64,000 bases of DNA from positions 39,685,286 to 39,749,285 of the forward strand of contig OY744613.1 of NCBI GenBank assembly GCA_963556255.1, read 5' to 3'. The stretch is from Allolobophora icterica. Lineage: Eukaryota > Annelida > Clitellata > Crassiclitellata > Lumbricidae. Of this stretch, positions 11,955 through 25,300 are shown one piece after another (within the stretch, counting starts at the first letter, position 1; every line of letters starts with the position of its first letter). Both the position numbers and the translations under genes were made by a program. A model generated the notes under the pieces. That model saw only the letters and a list, made by a program, of their open reading frames with translations. It was not told where the DNA came from and did no database searches.

Positions 11955-13789
11955 GTGGTGAGTTCGGATAAAGTGAACCATCGGGTTGAGTGAACCAATA
12001 CTGGTAGGAAGCGTATGGACAGCAAGCTGTTAATGTTACGGGCGCGTGTGCTCTATTTTTTACATACTATTGCCATTTGGCTACTGATTTAGCGGGTTGT
12101 TTGAAAATTACCTAGCAGCTGCATGTTTTGAGAGGCGGTGAGATGTGGAATGTCGAAGAAACTTCAAAAAATTTAAGTGTCCTACTTTTTAACTGAGGTG
12201 TAACAACAGTCAGTTTTTCATGTAAATGCCTTACACTATGCAGCCAAATTGTTTCAGTATTAATTTGTGAATTGTATGGTATAGAAAAATATTGTTGAAA
12301 TGTCGAACTGAACGAATACACGCTCTATAAATAGAAATTTATCACATGATTCACTCTACTTGTACGTGCTGGTAAAGTGAACCATGCAAGGTCAACTAAA
12401 GTGAACCAGTGGTTCACTTTAACTGATAGGCTCCTATAGCTTTACCTATAGCTGGTAAATGAAATAGGCATTATGTGTAGGCCTAGATGTAGGCCCCTAA
12501 TATCGATTATTGCTATTATACAATAAAATGAATGAATAAAACAAATGAATACAAGTAAAAATTTTATTTTCTAAAAACTACACGATGTCATTATGTTTTT
12601 AAGGTTTATGTTAGAGATTTATTTGCACCACCATGGGTAGATCCCACCATCATGGAACAAGACATAAAAACAAAGGAAAGACCAAGATTCCATCCTTTCT
12701 GTTTGTCTAGGTAATCGTAATGTTCAACTTGAAGAAGTATCTGACCTAAACCTAGCCAGCAGTGTTGAGACTCGGCCATTTTCTGATCCAGTTTCACCTA
12801 GTGGTGTTGAGAGTGCATCAGTTTCCAGGCTCAGTTCATCCACTGGCATTGATACTAGATCAACAGTGAGTCACCCCTGTTCTCCCAGTAAAGCTGAGCC
12901 TGCTCAAGAGATGACCACACCTAGCATTCAGTTGATCAGGATCTTGGTCTATGCTACAGAAAATGAGACCAAATCTTCCTTGACCAAGACCCGAAAGAAC
13001 AAAGGCAAGACTGCAACAGCAACATCTTCAAAACATGCCAGCACTGCAGACAAAGATATTCCTGTCTTGTGGGTGGCAAGGACTATGATGAGTCATGGAT
13101 TCAGTGCAGAAAGTATAAAGACTGAGCACATGAGGATTGTGCTAACTGACAAGGATTACTATTATTGCCACGTTTGCATTATTCATTAGGTTTACTGCAC
13201 GGCACTAGGTTTGGACTAGTTTTAGAAAAAGGAGTCCATTTGAAGTGTTCTATAGTATTCAAGTGTTCAATAGCGTCAAGTGTTGGTATTCTTCTCTGCA
13301 ATGGTATAGGCTTACTGTTACTTCTGTTGCAAGGGTTTTTGCATCTTTTGTAGATTAATTAATACTTTTGTTGAACACCATCACTAAGTTTTCTTAAGAT
13401 TGACTTTTGTAGTTCAGCTTAGGTTGGAATGATTAAAACCAGTGCAATTTTTTACCTAATACTATGATTTATCAATGTCTTTAGGCTATGTTTATGTTGG
13501 TTCACTTTAGGCAATGTATTTTTAGACTGGTAAAGTTTGGTTCACTTTATCATAAAAAACTGATTCACTATATCTGAAAAGTCAGGTAAAGTGAACCGTT
13601 TGACAACACAACTTTGAAAGGCTATCTTACATACTTAACCTGAATATAACTTCAGTTTTACTATAATTATATCCTTTTAGAGCAATGAATGATCTATAAG
13701 ATAGTGTATTTAGATCCTTGATGTGCCACACCTGAAAGCGACAAAGTGGTCCGACATGAAAATTGGTTCACTTTATCCGAACTCACCCC
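11955..13789 (+). mobile_element. Pogo-like DNA transposon with decayed transposase
   Basis: The terminal inverted repeat GKGGTGAGTTCGGATAAAGT begins at 11955 and is mirrored at 13789. A TA lies directly outside each end, as expected for Tc1/mariner-superfamily insertion. The word AAGTGAACC and its complement recur inside both ends as subterminal repeats (12370-12420, 13500-13600). A decayed reading frame at about 12750-13190 ends in an acidic, Ser/Thr-rich region and a Cys/His tail (DYDESWIQC, then AHEDCAN, YYYCHVC). That tail matches the C-terminal finger of pogo/Tigger-type transposases in animals. The DDE core is not recognisable, so the copy is inactive. Confidence 0.8.
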
Positions 13790-13792
13790 TAC

Positions 13793-13960
13793 TTAAGATT
13801 CTAGAGTAGTTTTAATGAAAAAGACACACACCTCACCCCTCCCACAATCTCTGCATTTATTTACAAGATGATACCCAGGAATACTCACACTGTCTTCCTC
13901 ATCGTGGTTCAGCCAAGTGTCAGTTACCACCAATACATCAACATCGACTGCAGCAAGAGT
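13793..13960 (-). mobile_element. LINE endonuclease-domain fragment
   Basis: The minus strand encodes VDVLVVTDTWLNHDEED, then SIPGYHLVNKCR and GEVCVFFIKT. This is the APE-type endonuclease segment of a non-LTR ORF2 (ETWL, the GY.L..R block, then GGGVCI-IK). It begins four bases after the pogo element's right end and abuts a GC-rich repeat. Confidence 0.75.
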
Positions 13961-13965
13961 TAGAG

Positions 13966-14085
13966 CCCTGCGCCGGCCGCGCCGCGCCGCCGCCGCCGAC
14001 ATTTTGTGGGCGCCGCCGCCGCCGATTTTTGTTTGTCGGCGCGCCGCCGCCGCCGACAATCTGTCGGCGCGCCGCCGATGCCAGT
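13966..14085. repeat. GCC-rich dispersed repeat, copy 1
   Basis: Runs of CGCCGCCGCCGCC alternate with the words GACATTTTGTGGGCGCC and GATTTTTGTTTGTCGGCGCG. A second copy lies at 15428-15562. The GC content is far above the surrounding sequence. Arg/Ala-rich frames here come from the repeat and are not genes. Confidence 0.8.
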
Positions 14086-14089
14086 TTGA

Positions 14090-15262
14090 TATGCATAATT
14101 GTTATTGTTGTATTTTTCATGTTTTGCATGATATTGCAAAGATAAGCAAACTATTCTCAGAAATGGCACTTTGATTGGTAGGAACTCGTGTGTTAAGGAA
14201 GTAGATACAGAGTGAACATAGCTGATTACAATGTTTGTGGTCTTTATCTTGATACCAAGAATGCATTGTCTTCCTCCTGACTAAATTCGTTTTCCTTATA
14301 CTTTGATGATCTTGTCTTTGTGCCATGATACACACAGTCATTTAAAGCGATATCTTGTTACAAGTAACCATTGTTTTGATACACCTGTTCCTGTTGCCAT
14401 TTCCTTAATACCTTGACAGCAAAATCAATATGCAATGCATGTCTTTGTATGTGTACTACAGTATGTGTGCTACAGTATTCCCTCATTCGTTACCTTCATG
14501 TTGAATAGCTTCTATAACTTATTGATTGTTGTCTTTGATGTCTGTGGTCTTACTACAATGGCGTAAATGTTTGGCTTAATGTTGTAAGATTAGAGGAGTT
14601 TATGAGTGCTATTAATATCAAGATATGCCATTTAAGTAATAATCCTGCAGAAGGGAAGGTATAATTGATTAATACTTTTGGCTGGAATCTATTTAGGTAA
14701 ACAGTATCAGTTGACACAGGTTTTGACTTAGTACGTATAGTATCAAGAATGGTCTTTTTCAGTTTAGTCTGATACAAACAATGGTCTATATGTGGAAACT
14801 TTAAATGGCGTGGCACCAATTCAAACGGGCAGCAGACCACCTGGTAAATTCATTGAAAAATTAACAGGAGTGAGGCCACTCGGCCAGTGTATTGCCATAG
14901 GAAAACGTATATATTTACATTTCACTTCATGGCTTCAGCAGCCTCTCTAACTGGGAGGATGCTGTTTTCCAGCATCTGCCATGTGACTTGGTGTGTAGGC
15001 CTACACTGTATCTGTGCATATGCAAGTGTATTCATGCAATATGCAAATGCATGTTGCTTCATCTGATTACAATTTGCCAATACCTATACAGATGTGCAGT
15101 GTAATTAAGGGTGCTCATATTTGTAAGGCAAATGTCTGAAGGTGTCTTCTCTTTCTGTCCCTTTATATGTAGTTGAGCTTCAGTGTGATGGAGTGGTTTT
15201 AGAGAATTTGGCCCTTTGACTGGTCACAGGACCAACGGCTGTTCAACTCTCATAGTGACTCA
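14090..15262. other. No gene recognised
   Basis: AT-rich spacer. A 95-residue minus-strand frame at 14553-14840 has no motif. No element ends were found. Confidence 0.4.
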
Positions 15263-15408
15263 CATGGGCGTCCGAAGGAGGGGGGATTTGCCCCCTGGAT
15301 TTGTGACTAGATTTTCCATGCAAAAACGTCATTTTGCCCCCTGGAAAAATTTTGCCCCCTTAGAAAAATTTTGCCTCCCCCTCCGGAAAATTCCTGCGGA
15401 TGCCCATA
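15263..15408. mobile_element. hAT-type MITE, CATGGGCGTCCG family, copy 1
   Basis: The ends are CATGGGCGTCCGAAGG and, reversed, TATGGGCATCCGCAGG. They are flanked by GTGACTCA (15255-15262) and GTAACTCA (15409-15416), an 8-bp duplication with one mismatch. The interior is a short repeat of TTTTGCCCCCT and GAAAAATT words. A second copy lies at 36136-36408. Confidence 0.8.
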
Positions 15409-15427
15409 GTAACTCATGCTTCTGACT

Positions 15428-15562
15428 AGGGCAGGCCGCGCCGCGCCGACGCCGACATTTCGTGGGCGCCGCCGCCGCCGATTTTTGTTCGTCGGCGCGC
15501 CGCCGCCGCCAACCAAAAATGACCGGCGCGCCGCCGCCGACACTATGACGTCGGCGCAGGGC
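15428..15562. repeat. GCC-rich dispersed repeat, copy 2
   Basis: It matches copy 1 at 13966-14085 through the words GACATTTCGTGGGCGCC and GATTTTTGTTCGTCGGCGCG. It ends in GACGTCGGCGCAGGGCTCTA, the complement of the AGAGCCCTGCGCCG that begins copy 1. This suggests inverted ends of a small mobile element. No clean target duplication was found. Confidence 0.75.
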
Positions 15563-15564
15563 TC

Positions 15565-16736
15565 TAGCAGGAGTAGGCCTAAGTGTACCTCTGTCAATTA
15601 GTTTGCCAGGCTTTGGCAGTTTATATGCGTTATGGAGAGGGTGGGGTGATGAGGTAGTAAAGCAGGAGTTTTAAACCTGACATTCCCCTCCTCCACAATT
15701 GGTTAATAGTTAAAAACTGCATAAAACATAATTACCTGATTTATGCTTTGCATTCAGATCTTATCTTTTGCATTTTCTGAAAACTACGTCCAATGGAGTT
15801 AGGCCACAATGGCGCTCAAGATATGTTATGCTTAAGAAGTCTAACTGACAATTATTTCCGTTAATCGCTTATAATTCGAACTTATGTGTATAGCCATTCT
15901 TGTAGTTGTTTAAGCCAGGAATCAGCGTTCCAGTCCTTCCTTAAAGATGGAGACAGAACGTAAGGAACAGCCTACCAGTCCTGATTTACAGATGACCTCT
16001 TGGTTGAACTGAATTATGAATCGTCTGGATCACATTGACGTAAGACTATCTGACGTTGGACAGAAAAGAGACCTGTAGAAGACATTGCCTCCACCAATAG
16101 ACTAACTAAGGCATAGACACCGTGAGCTAAGGCAAGGTCAAGCTGACGTTATGCAGCGCATGTTTAGTTTGGAAAGCATAGAAGAGAATTGGAGTCCGTG
16201 AAACCTATATCGAATCCAAAATTACATACCAACTGTAGCTGCCGCAACCCCTACGGCCGCCCTTACCACTCTGGAAACCTCGAGAACCCAAGAAATGTGT
16301 AAAGTAAGCGATGCTCTGGAAGCCAGCGAATTATAAGCGATTAACGGTTATTCTTAGATGTAGTGAGCCTATAATGCGTCAGCCACGCCCTGACTACCGC
16401 TTAACTGGAGTAGGAACTCAGAATGTGCCTTGGCTTAAGAACTAAGAAGGTAAAGAACCCGATAATCGAACCCCTGCCTCCGGAAGTTAGCACTTTAAAT
16501 GTTTCACGTGGGCTCAGTGAACCCTCCCAATTCAAACCGTCTGGGGTAGCGTCCAGAACGGGTGATTTTAGACTAAAGCAATGACTACTATAGCCCAGGA
16601 ACGGTACCGGGATATTAAAAAATAAATGTTAATACATTACGCTATGGCTTTGAATTACTTTCAAGGATCTTAGGTTGTTGACTGATCCTTATTAAACGTT
16701 TTAATCTCATCAATTCTAATTATTTTTTTAATTTAG
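15565..16736. other. No supported gene; possible decayed retroelement
   Basis: Around 15950-16560 the plus strand yields short segments such as NRLDHIDVRLSDVGQKRDL that could be an old gag-like coding region. Stops are frequent and no diagnostic motif survives. I list it only as a possibility. Confidence 0.25.
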
Positions 16737-17084
16737 GAATTTTCACAATCGACGCTAATTGGAGCCAGTTTTGCAGATTATCCAATGCTAGGGAGAACTC
16801 CTTGCACGTTCATGAGGTCTGTACACCCGAGAAGACCACCTGATCTGCTCTCAGACTCAGACTCTGGGTTTAAGTTATCTCCCCACCACTCAGCATCACG
16901 GGTAATCCTTGTCAATTGTTTCGGCGTATCCCAGTTGATCGAAACGTCTATGTTGAACGCCTGCTCGCCAACATATGTCAACCGATGCCCACTCAATTTT
17001 TCAAGTCAACTTATATATTTTGATACGGAAATCAATGCGCCAAATATAGAACTTAATCAAATTGTTACTAATGCCTCAAAGTGA
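16737..17084 (+). CDS. Candidate terminal exon, unknown protein
   Basis: A 116-codon open segment starts right after a polypyrimidine tract and AG (TTTTTTTAATTTAG) and runs in frame to a TGA stop. It encodes a Ser/Asp-containing segment (LLSDSDSGFKLSPHH) with no family I recognise. A possible donor GTAATC lies inside near 16901, so the exon could also be shorter and internal. No upstream exon was identified. It could be a chance open frame. Confidence 0.25.
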   Translation, partial: EFSQSTLIGASFADYPMLGRTPCTFMRSVHPRRPPDLLSDSDSGFKLSPHHSASRVILVNCFGVSQLIETSMLNACSPTYVNRCPLNFSSQLIYFDTEINAPNIELNQIVTNASK

Positions 17085-17089
17085 TCAGA

Positions 17090-17635
17090 AACATCTTCAG
17101 TGTTCTTATCGCAACACAAGGCAATCAATCATCGAGGTCGCTTTAGGTTACACGGAAACTAATGATCACTAGCATTTTAATAGAAACAATAAAAATAGAG
17201 GTTGTGACAAATAATGTCTGGGCTGTTCAGTAGTGGGTTGGTTGCCTAGACAACTTAATAATTCGGGATCTACGTCACAAGATAAACGCTCAGACGTCAT
17301 ACAATCACAATAGCTTTAAGACGTTGAATTTCATAATTGCTTTGGTGTTGAAATTGTCGTTGCAAGAGTTTTCGGTTGCAGATTTTATTTCCACGAAAGA
17401 TTTTCGATGCTTCTGATAATAATATATGTTCGCTGTAGGCCTAGGCTACAGTTCATCGACGCCTTTCACTAGGAATATTAACATGGTAAGAAAAAACCAA
17501 TCAGTAGATGAACGAATCTGAAAGCTTCAAATTGATAAGCATGAAGGGTTGGAGAATTGACTGTTTGCGAATGGATAGAGTGCTCTGCCTGTAACACGTA
17601 CATAAATACATACAACTTATATTTATAACATTCCT
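17090..17635. other. No gene recognised
   Basis: Ordinary AT-rich spacer between the candidate exon and a LINE fragment; I see nothing in it. Confidence 0.4.
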
Positions 17636-17639
17636 TACT

Positions 17640-18480
17640 AGAACAGAGTCTTACTCAAGGAATGCGTTACAATGCAGTTAGTCATAGTACTTAGAGAACA
17701 AACGCGTTTTGAGTTTAGTTTTAAAAGTATTTATCGAGGTGGATCCTCGCAGTGTTTCTGGCAGAGATATCCATTCGGCTGGAGAAGCCACATCAAACAT
17801 TCTATTTCCAAATTGTTGATTCCACCGTTTGACTACAAAGTCTCATTTTGTTGCTAACCGTAGACCTCGCCTTGGTGTAAGTAGAGATGATAAGTAATTA
17901 AGGGGTGCACCGTGCAAGGGCAGATTTTATAGACCAGAAAGCACCGAATTACAGGAGTCAATCCTAGACATAACAAGTTATTGAACCAGGACACGAAGGC
18001 AGAGCTCATTTAAACAGTGATTTGGCGTATTCGACGTAGATGAAAAACAGGCCTTAGTGACAAAACCAGGATGATTATTCATGGAAGTTTGCCATCAAGA
18101 ACTCAAAGGTCATGAACTACATTCGAAGGCAGAATCGAGCTAGTTTCATAAAATTGCAGAGAGAGAGAGTTTTCAAGTCAATAGGTGGTCGAGCCCTCGA
18201 TCAAACCATATCAGTTCTGTTTTGCTTGTATTTAGCTCCAAGCGCATGGACACACAGCAAAACTGGATCTCATGAAAGCAAACAATGAGTCGAGTTTTTG
18301 AGTTCGCATATTTTACAGTAGAAAGTTCCATACATAGTTGGACATCGTCAGCATAAATTATATAATTGAGTTATATTACGAGTTCTAGTTTCCACTCAGG
18401 CAGTCATTGTGTAACAAACTCAAGTAAGTCTTTGACGGACAATTTGCCATCGAGGTTCTATCATATGGATATTTTTTGCA
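17640..18480 (-). mobile_element. CR1/L2-like LINE, 3' half of ORF2
   Basis: Minus-strand translation gives the catalytic block IYADDVQLCMELSTVKYANS near 18340, then MRLELNTSKTELIWF near 18200. It ends with the tail FDVASPAEWISLPETLRG, TFKTKLKTRLFSKYY near 17690-17790. These are RT motifs 5-6 and the C-terminal signature of L2/CR1-type elements. It is 5'-truncated and carries frame breaks. Confidence 0.8.
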
Positions 18481-18673
18481 TTTCTAATCTTATAAAGGTG
18501 GGCAAAATCGTATATATGCCTGCAGCTGCATACTAATGTATAATTACTAGATTTTAGAGTAAGGTATTGTGGAAACTCTCACAGGCTCAGCACACATCGG
18601 CAGTTTATAAGTTTATGTGCACTCAAAACTATCTACGGTTCAAATGCCGTAAGTGTTTGTAATGGATGTTTGA

Positions 18674-19065
18674 CAGAGGCGGCGCTACACCAGGGTTCAC
18701 CAGGTCAAATGCCCTGGTAAAAAAAAGCCGTTGCCCTGGTCGATGCCCTTCCAGAAGTTTTGCCCTGTCCAGAATTTGTTATATCCTGAGATATAAATTC
18801 ACTTAATTCATTGAAATGTTAAAATTTGCTTTACAAATGTCAAAAGGCGTTCCGCTTCCTCGGGGTTTCGCCCATCTGACCTCCTGGCTATAGACAACTA
18901 TAATAGTGCTGGGGGCGATTTATGGCAAGCGCGGTATCGCGATCTTATATGGTCACCATTTAAGCTCGCGCAACCGTACTCTCCATAAATCGCCCTCTGC
19001 ACTGGTTACTTGTGTGATTGCTCTGGCTATGCCCTGGTTACAAAACAAGTCTGGCGCCGCCACTG
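18674..19065. mobile_element. hAT-type MITE
   Basis: The inverted ends are CAGAGGCGGCGCTACACC and, reversed, CAGTGGCGGCGCCAGAC. The flanks ATGTTTGA (18666-18673) and GTGTTTGA (19066-19073) form an 8-bp duplication with one mismatch. The interior repeats the word GCCCTGG near both ends. No transposase. Confidence 0.8.
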
Positions 19066-19315
19066 GTGTTTGAAGCACTTTTAATTAACCAGAATTTAAG
19101 CCTTAACCTCATCAGTTAGGCCTATTATAATTATGCATGTCCATTAATTGTTTCCTACACGATATCAGATTGCCAGATAAAGTTTCTAGAAAATAATAAA
19201 ATCTGCCGTAATCCATCTTCCACACAGACGTACTTGATATGCTTATATATAATTATGTCTCTAGATAGCGGTTGACTTTAAAGGTCCCTTCGGGTTTTCA
19301 TGGCCTCTGCGGCAA

Positions 19316-22300
19316 CTATTTGCTGCAGCCTGGAGCGGTGGCCTTACAATCTCTCGAACCAGAGGTTTCGCTTCGACAGCTAAGCGAGGCAGGACCGTCA
19401 CCTGAACTTGTTATTGTAGCAAAGCTGCTGTAGCGGGAATTCGATAAGCTGTAAGTCGAATAACCAACGCTTCGGCCACACCATTGGTCATACACCTATC
19501 AACAATCACAAATCAGATAATCATTTTGTTTACGACGGGTCCACTAAAGGCGGTCTTACCTTATTCCAGTAACATGGGCAACAGTGTGCAACCAGGTATA
19601 TTACTATATGTTTGGATGGAAGGTTCAAAACGTGTGCTGCATTCACATTTAACGCTAACGACATTGCTGTCAAGCGCTTTCGAGCTATCTGCTCCCAATA
19701 ACATCCCTCTTCTGCACTGTATTTCGATGTTCTAATGACAACAATTGTTATACTGTTTTCACAAAATAAAGGAATATGTTCGAATCTTCTCGACAGACAG
19801 GCTTCGAGTCTCTTTACCTCAAACATTCAATTATATTTCTGGACATTGTCTAGACTCTCGACATTATCTTATATATACAAACCTGAACTTCACTGGCTCC
19901 CTGTCCTGTTTCGTATTAGATACAAAGTCCTCATTCTAGTCACTACTAGAGCCCAGTTTGGCTCAGCGCCTAAATACCTTTCTGAACTGATGAGCAAACC
20001 CCTCTCTTCACGCTCCTCTCGCCTCCTTCGTTTTGTTGACAGATTGGACTTGTTTGTACCTCGGTCGCGAACCTCATTAACTCAGCATCGGGGCCTCTGC
20101 CGTGGCTGGCCCTTCACTCTGGAATGAACTGAATCCTGTGATCCGGAGCGAGATGCTCGAGGCGTTTTCACCAGTTTCACTTAAATATTTAAAGACTTTT
20201 CCTTTTGAACGAACTTATCACGTTGAGAGCACTTCTGAATAGCTCTGCTGCCAGGAGCGCTTTACAAATGTTTACATTACATTACATTACACTATCATTT
20301 GTATCACACATTATCCAATGTCTCAAACTTGTCCGAAATTGCATGGTCCGCCTGAACTATGGCGTATACACTTCATCATATTCAAACTTCTCGGGAAGCC
20401 CATGTCTTTAAAAGTTGCGTTATGTCAGCTTGATTCGTCGAATAAATACAAATTGATTGATTGAGTGATTGATTGATTGAGTGATTGATTGATTTAGGCA
20501 TAACTGCCAATATCTCTGCCAGACACCAAGAGCACAACGTGGTCATCAAAACTGGCCAACACTGTAACAGACATATCGTGATACAGATTTACACTTTAAA
20601 TTATATGCAACTCTGTGTGACTTGCGTGCGTTATAAATGTTCGTAGTAGATAAATAAATAATAAACAGTGTCCTGATTTCATAGTTTTAAATAATGGTCG
20701 AAGACTTCAACAGCGATCGGTTGATCAGCAATTTAAAGATAATTGTCTCAGAACGCCGTGCCTCATAGTGGATCTGAAGAAGGATTGAGTAAAACTCAAT
20801 CCAAAGCTTAGACCTATCACTGGAAAATCAGTAGTTCTAGTCGATGTCATTAGGGAAACGTCAAGAAGACTGTCAAGATGTGGATGTACCTCTTTACGTT
20901 TCAGTCAAGACGATCATATGGATGTTATGCGCATGTAGGGGCCTACATATAAAGTTCGGTGAATTAATCAGAATATTGTATACACTATTTTAACGAACTT
21001 TATAATATGGCTTATAACTTTATAAATTCGCTAAATAAATCAATATATTATTTTGATTAATTTAACGAACTTTAAATGTTTCAGTAGTGACATATATTCA
21101 TCTTGTTACTACTTGAACTTTTGAAGTTCATTAAGTTAATCAGAATTTAGACTTTAACAATACCAATATTTATAAGTTTTTATGCAGTTAGAAGTCTGTG
21201 CGAAGCAGTGTTTAGTGTTTAAGAAGGACTGCAATGGAATTACTTACTTGAACTTGGCTGTCACTTATACACTGGATGAAAACAGCCGCATGTCCATAGT
21301 ATTTGCCGTTTGAGGGGAATGTTGCAATCGCTGTATTAGGTGCTATGTTCCGGTTGCACTTCCCATTTGCTAGCTATGAATATTTAACATTTAGAAAAAC
21401 GTAACATGTGAATCATGCAAAAGAGATAGTTTTTCAGCGAGCACTTCTACAACATAGTCCCTTTGACATCAAGTCTGGTTTACCTAGAATCTGTTCGTGT
21501 TCAGGAAGCTTAATTATCATTTAACTAACCTGCGTGTTGCCTTTATTACCACTTTGTATCGTTGATTATGTGCACTTCCGCTATAAATTCTGCAAAAGTG
21601 TACCTCACATATACTCAAATGTTTATAACATAGGCCTACTTAAGTAATATAGATGAGCTATGAAGTTAGCTGAATGCCTTATTAGCTGTACACTTTAATA
21701 TTTGCCTGGAGATATATAAATAGAAGGACATAGTGGAAAGCATCCAAAACTGAGTGATGAACAGATAGGCCAATACCAGGTTCTGTCCTGGTCTCCAGGA
21801 TCCTGTAGATGGTGGATATTTGCCGTTCCTCTTGCATCTGCATTTGACATAAGCAACGCACTGTCCTCCTCTGCAGGTGTTCTGGCAACTTGAATCACGG
21901 CAATCGTATTGAGTTCTGGAACTCGACTCATGGATACGTCTGCCCTTATCGGCGACCTCGCACTTGTACTCATTCCCATTTGCAACAGAGCCACCTGTTA
22001 ATATATTGCAAAAAACATTCTGACCTTGTAGGCAGATTGAGAGGTAACCAATTTAAAGTTATTGCATTTACCATACGTTACATACAAGAAAATTCCTACA
22101 TACCCTACTATGTTGCACTCATTGTGGGAAATCAGAATCAGTATACAAAGCCTACAGAGACTCAGATTGGTATTGGCCGATACGGTCGTCTTGTTCTTGT
22201 TAGTAAGAGTCGCTCCACTTTCTGCAGTTTGTATCCCGTTTGTGAATTTAACAGCCATGCGCTTTTGATGTCATTGAGACTTTGTATGTGTGCGCGCGTA

Positions 22301-25300
22301 CGTGAATATGCTGGTGCCTTGTGCTTAGACTTCTTCGAGTGGCGCTTTAGAAGTTTCGAGATTACAATTATGACGAGATTGCAATCGTATGTGTGTATCC
22401 AACCATTTATATGGTGTACTTTTGGAAGGTATTTAACAGGTGGAAAATATGAGATACGTCTTTAGACAAAGTAAAATATTTTCTTCAACAATATTTGTTT
22501 ACGTGATGGAACAGTTCACATTTTTCATTGGAGAATATTCCAAAATCTCTGTTCGACGCAAGAAAAAGGCGCTCCGTGTCCAAGGTCAAAAGTTTAAAAA
22601 ACAATTCTGGCAAGAAATTTTAAAAATCCACTGCTCTCCCTGTGTACGAAAATGACGGTCGAAAGTAATTAAGCTAGTATTTAAGGTGACTTCTGATGCG
22701 ATGTATCTAAATGACGACCACCTAAATACCTGTTACAAAATTCCTCTAGTCTAGAGAATACATAACTGACCTCCTGAAGAGCCGCATCTGGAATCAGACG
22801 CCAGATCCAAGTAGACTCCGGCAGACCATCCTTGCTATCAGTAAAGCACATTACTGCATTTTATTTCAGGCGCTTTTATTAAGCTAGTGATGATGATGAT
22901 ATTCGTTTTATTGATTTACCAGATGACAAACCGCACCGCAGCTTACAGATAATTGAGTCAATAAGATAAGATAAGAAAGAGATTTAAGTAGTAAGCTACT
23001 ATATATCCTTATCCTGAGAGAAATGGATAGTGGGCGAGTGAGTGACTGAGTTTAAGATGCATAAATCCACTCTGCTTCCTTTAAAAATGTTCTTTGTCTT
23101 TTACTTGATCCATGCATAACTCGTCGGAGACAGAAGGCAGAGTCATACTGTACATTTGTAGTTCTTACACTTCTTTCTGCTGAGTGTCCAGCTTATCAGG
23201 ACAGCTTGGTTTTGTCACTTAGTACAGTGCTAAATGTGGCAGGAGTGCGGTTAGAAAACATGTGTAGTTCTCCAGTCAGCTCGCAACTTATAGGCTCTGG
23301 ACCTATCTTTGGATCTGGAGTAAACTTACTGTTGTAGCAGCAAGCTGCTTGAAACTGTCCAAAATAAGTGAACGCATCGTTATATCCCACTTCGCTTACT
23401 TCCTTCCTCCTCTTTCTTCGCCTCCTCTTCCTCTTCCTCTTTGAGCCATGTTCTTCTCTACTTTGCTAACCCTGTCTTTGGTCCAACATCTTATCTCTCA
23501 CTGCAGATTGATTGGACTGCTATGTAATAGGCTTGTATTCTGCTTGGTTTCCTGCTAGACTCTGTTTTTGTAGACTTTATTTTTTATCTGTTTTATCGAA
23601 CATATTGCGCGTGGCTTCGCTAAAGTGCTATTTTCTGAAATTTTTCATGAGCTCATGTTACTGCTGGGAGGCGTCGCTGAATTTGTTCCACTAGGTAGAC
23701 TCAGCCTGCAACAGGTTCTTTGAGCGATGCTCATAAAATAGTATGCCGCTCGCATTAATCGGGAGACCTTGGTCTCGCTAAGAATGGAATTCTTTGAGGT
23801 CTCAGTTGCTTTTGAAACAACAAGAATATAGAGTTTGTAGAATTTGCGGGAAATTTTAATTTTGATGCAGTAAGTCCTTCCAGGGCATTCCATTAGATCT
23901 TCAAGTTTCTGACTTGATATGGTTCAAGACAAAGAGACTCGAGGTCTTCCACGAGAAAGTTTCATGCAATCTTTCAATTAAGTGTACTTGAAAAATTTTA
24001 AGTAGCCTACCTCTCACGCTCTTCGCTTTCAGATTACCTCCCTTTTACCGTAGAGAAGAACATGGGTCAAAGAGGAAGAGTAAGAGGAGGTTGAAGAGGA
24101 TATTACCAGCTATAAATATTTTGCTTCAATGCTTCACTGTGCCTTTAACTCTGGTATTTCGACTGATTCTAAAAATATGTCGTGCTTGTCACAATAGTGA
24201 TGCCATATAAGTCGAGCTTCTCACGTATCGACGGCCATAGACCGGATGGACTTTGATTCCCTGGCGCTCCGGTCGGAGTCTAATACTACGATGAGACGGT
24301 GACAGACACCTCGTCATTCTAACCAACTTCAGGTGATGTTGCAGCGGAGCTGCCATGTAATTGAAAAGGTTTTGAATACAGCCCACTTTTCCTAACACAT
24401 TACTTTGTTTCTTTGAAACCGTAAGTGTCATGCCATAACGTCCGTTTCATCATGGATTTGGAACGCAGACTAACTCTCACTTCTGTAGATGCGAGAGAAA
24501 CTAGTCATCTGTTTCAACGCCCATTGCTAATAATTCAGCGTTTTAACGCAGATACTTTTCGTTGTGCCTTTTTTCGTATGCAATTGTACGACACGTAGCC
24601 TCACCAAATGTCACTGATTGTCTACTCCCGGCGGATTACAGTTACATCTAATTATACTACTACTACCATTACTATTTCTACTGTTACCACCACTGCTACT
24701 GCTACTGCTATGAGTACTACTACAAGTGTCATAATCAGCAACACCGCATAGGATGACTGCATTGTCTTACATTTCCCTTATAGTTGATTTGGAAGAAATG
24801 GTAATTCCTGTTGTTGAGAGAACAGCGGTTGTTCGATCCAGCGTATTTGAAGCACTGACCGGAACTGGCTGATCCGATGATTCTTTGGCCGCAAGCTGAC
24901 CACAGATCATGAGAACTACAGTTAGTTGCTAGAGTTAATAAACAGGCAGCTGAACAAACGTAATTAAACGTAACCAATCCAACACTTTTTGGCAGGCCTT
25001 GGTATATGAAATTCACCTAAACTCATAGTACCAGTCCTTGGAATAAATCATAATTTATTCATTCAAGTTGGAAATAGTGTAAAGGGCGATTGGTAAAGAA
25101 ATTATTGAATTGGGGTTACTCCACTAATTACCTATATTTCCACTGGAGCGCAGCAACCAAAGATCTGAATTACGAGTCACGATGGATTTAAAAAGAATTA
25201 GCAATTCCACTGGACGCTTCTGTGGCTGATGTAAACGACAGGCATATCTATTGCAACATTGAAGCTTCACTGTACAGTAGTCGGCTCTTCATTCTGGAAC

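Noticed and set aside
21890..22465. 191-aa plus-strand frame
   Set aside because: It is antisense to exon 4 of the SH3b-amidase copy A and its intron; no domain of its own.
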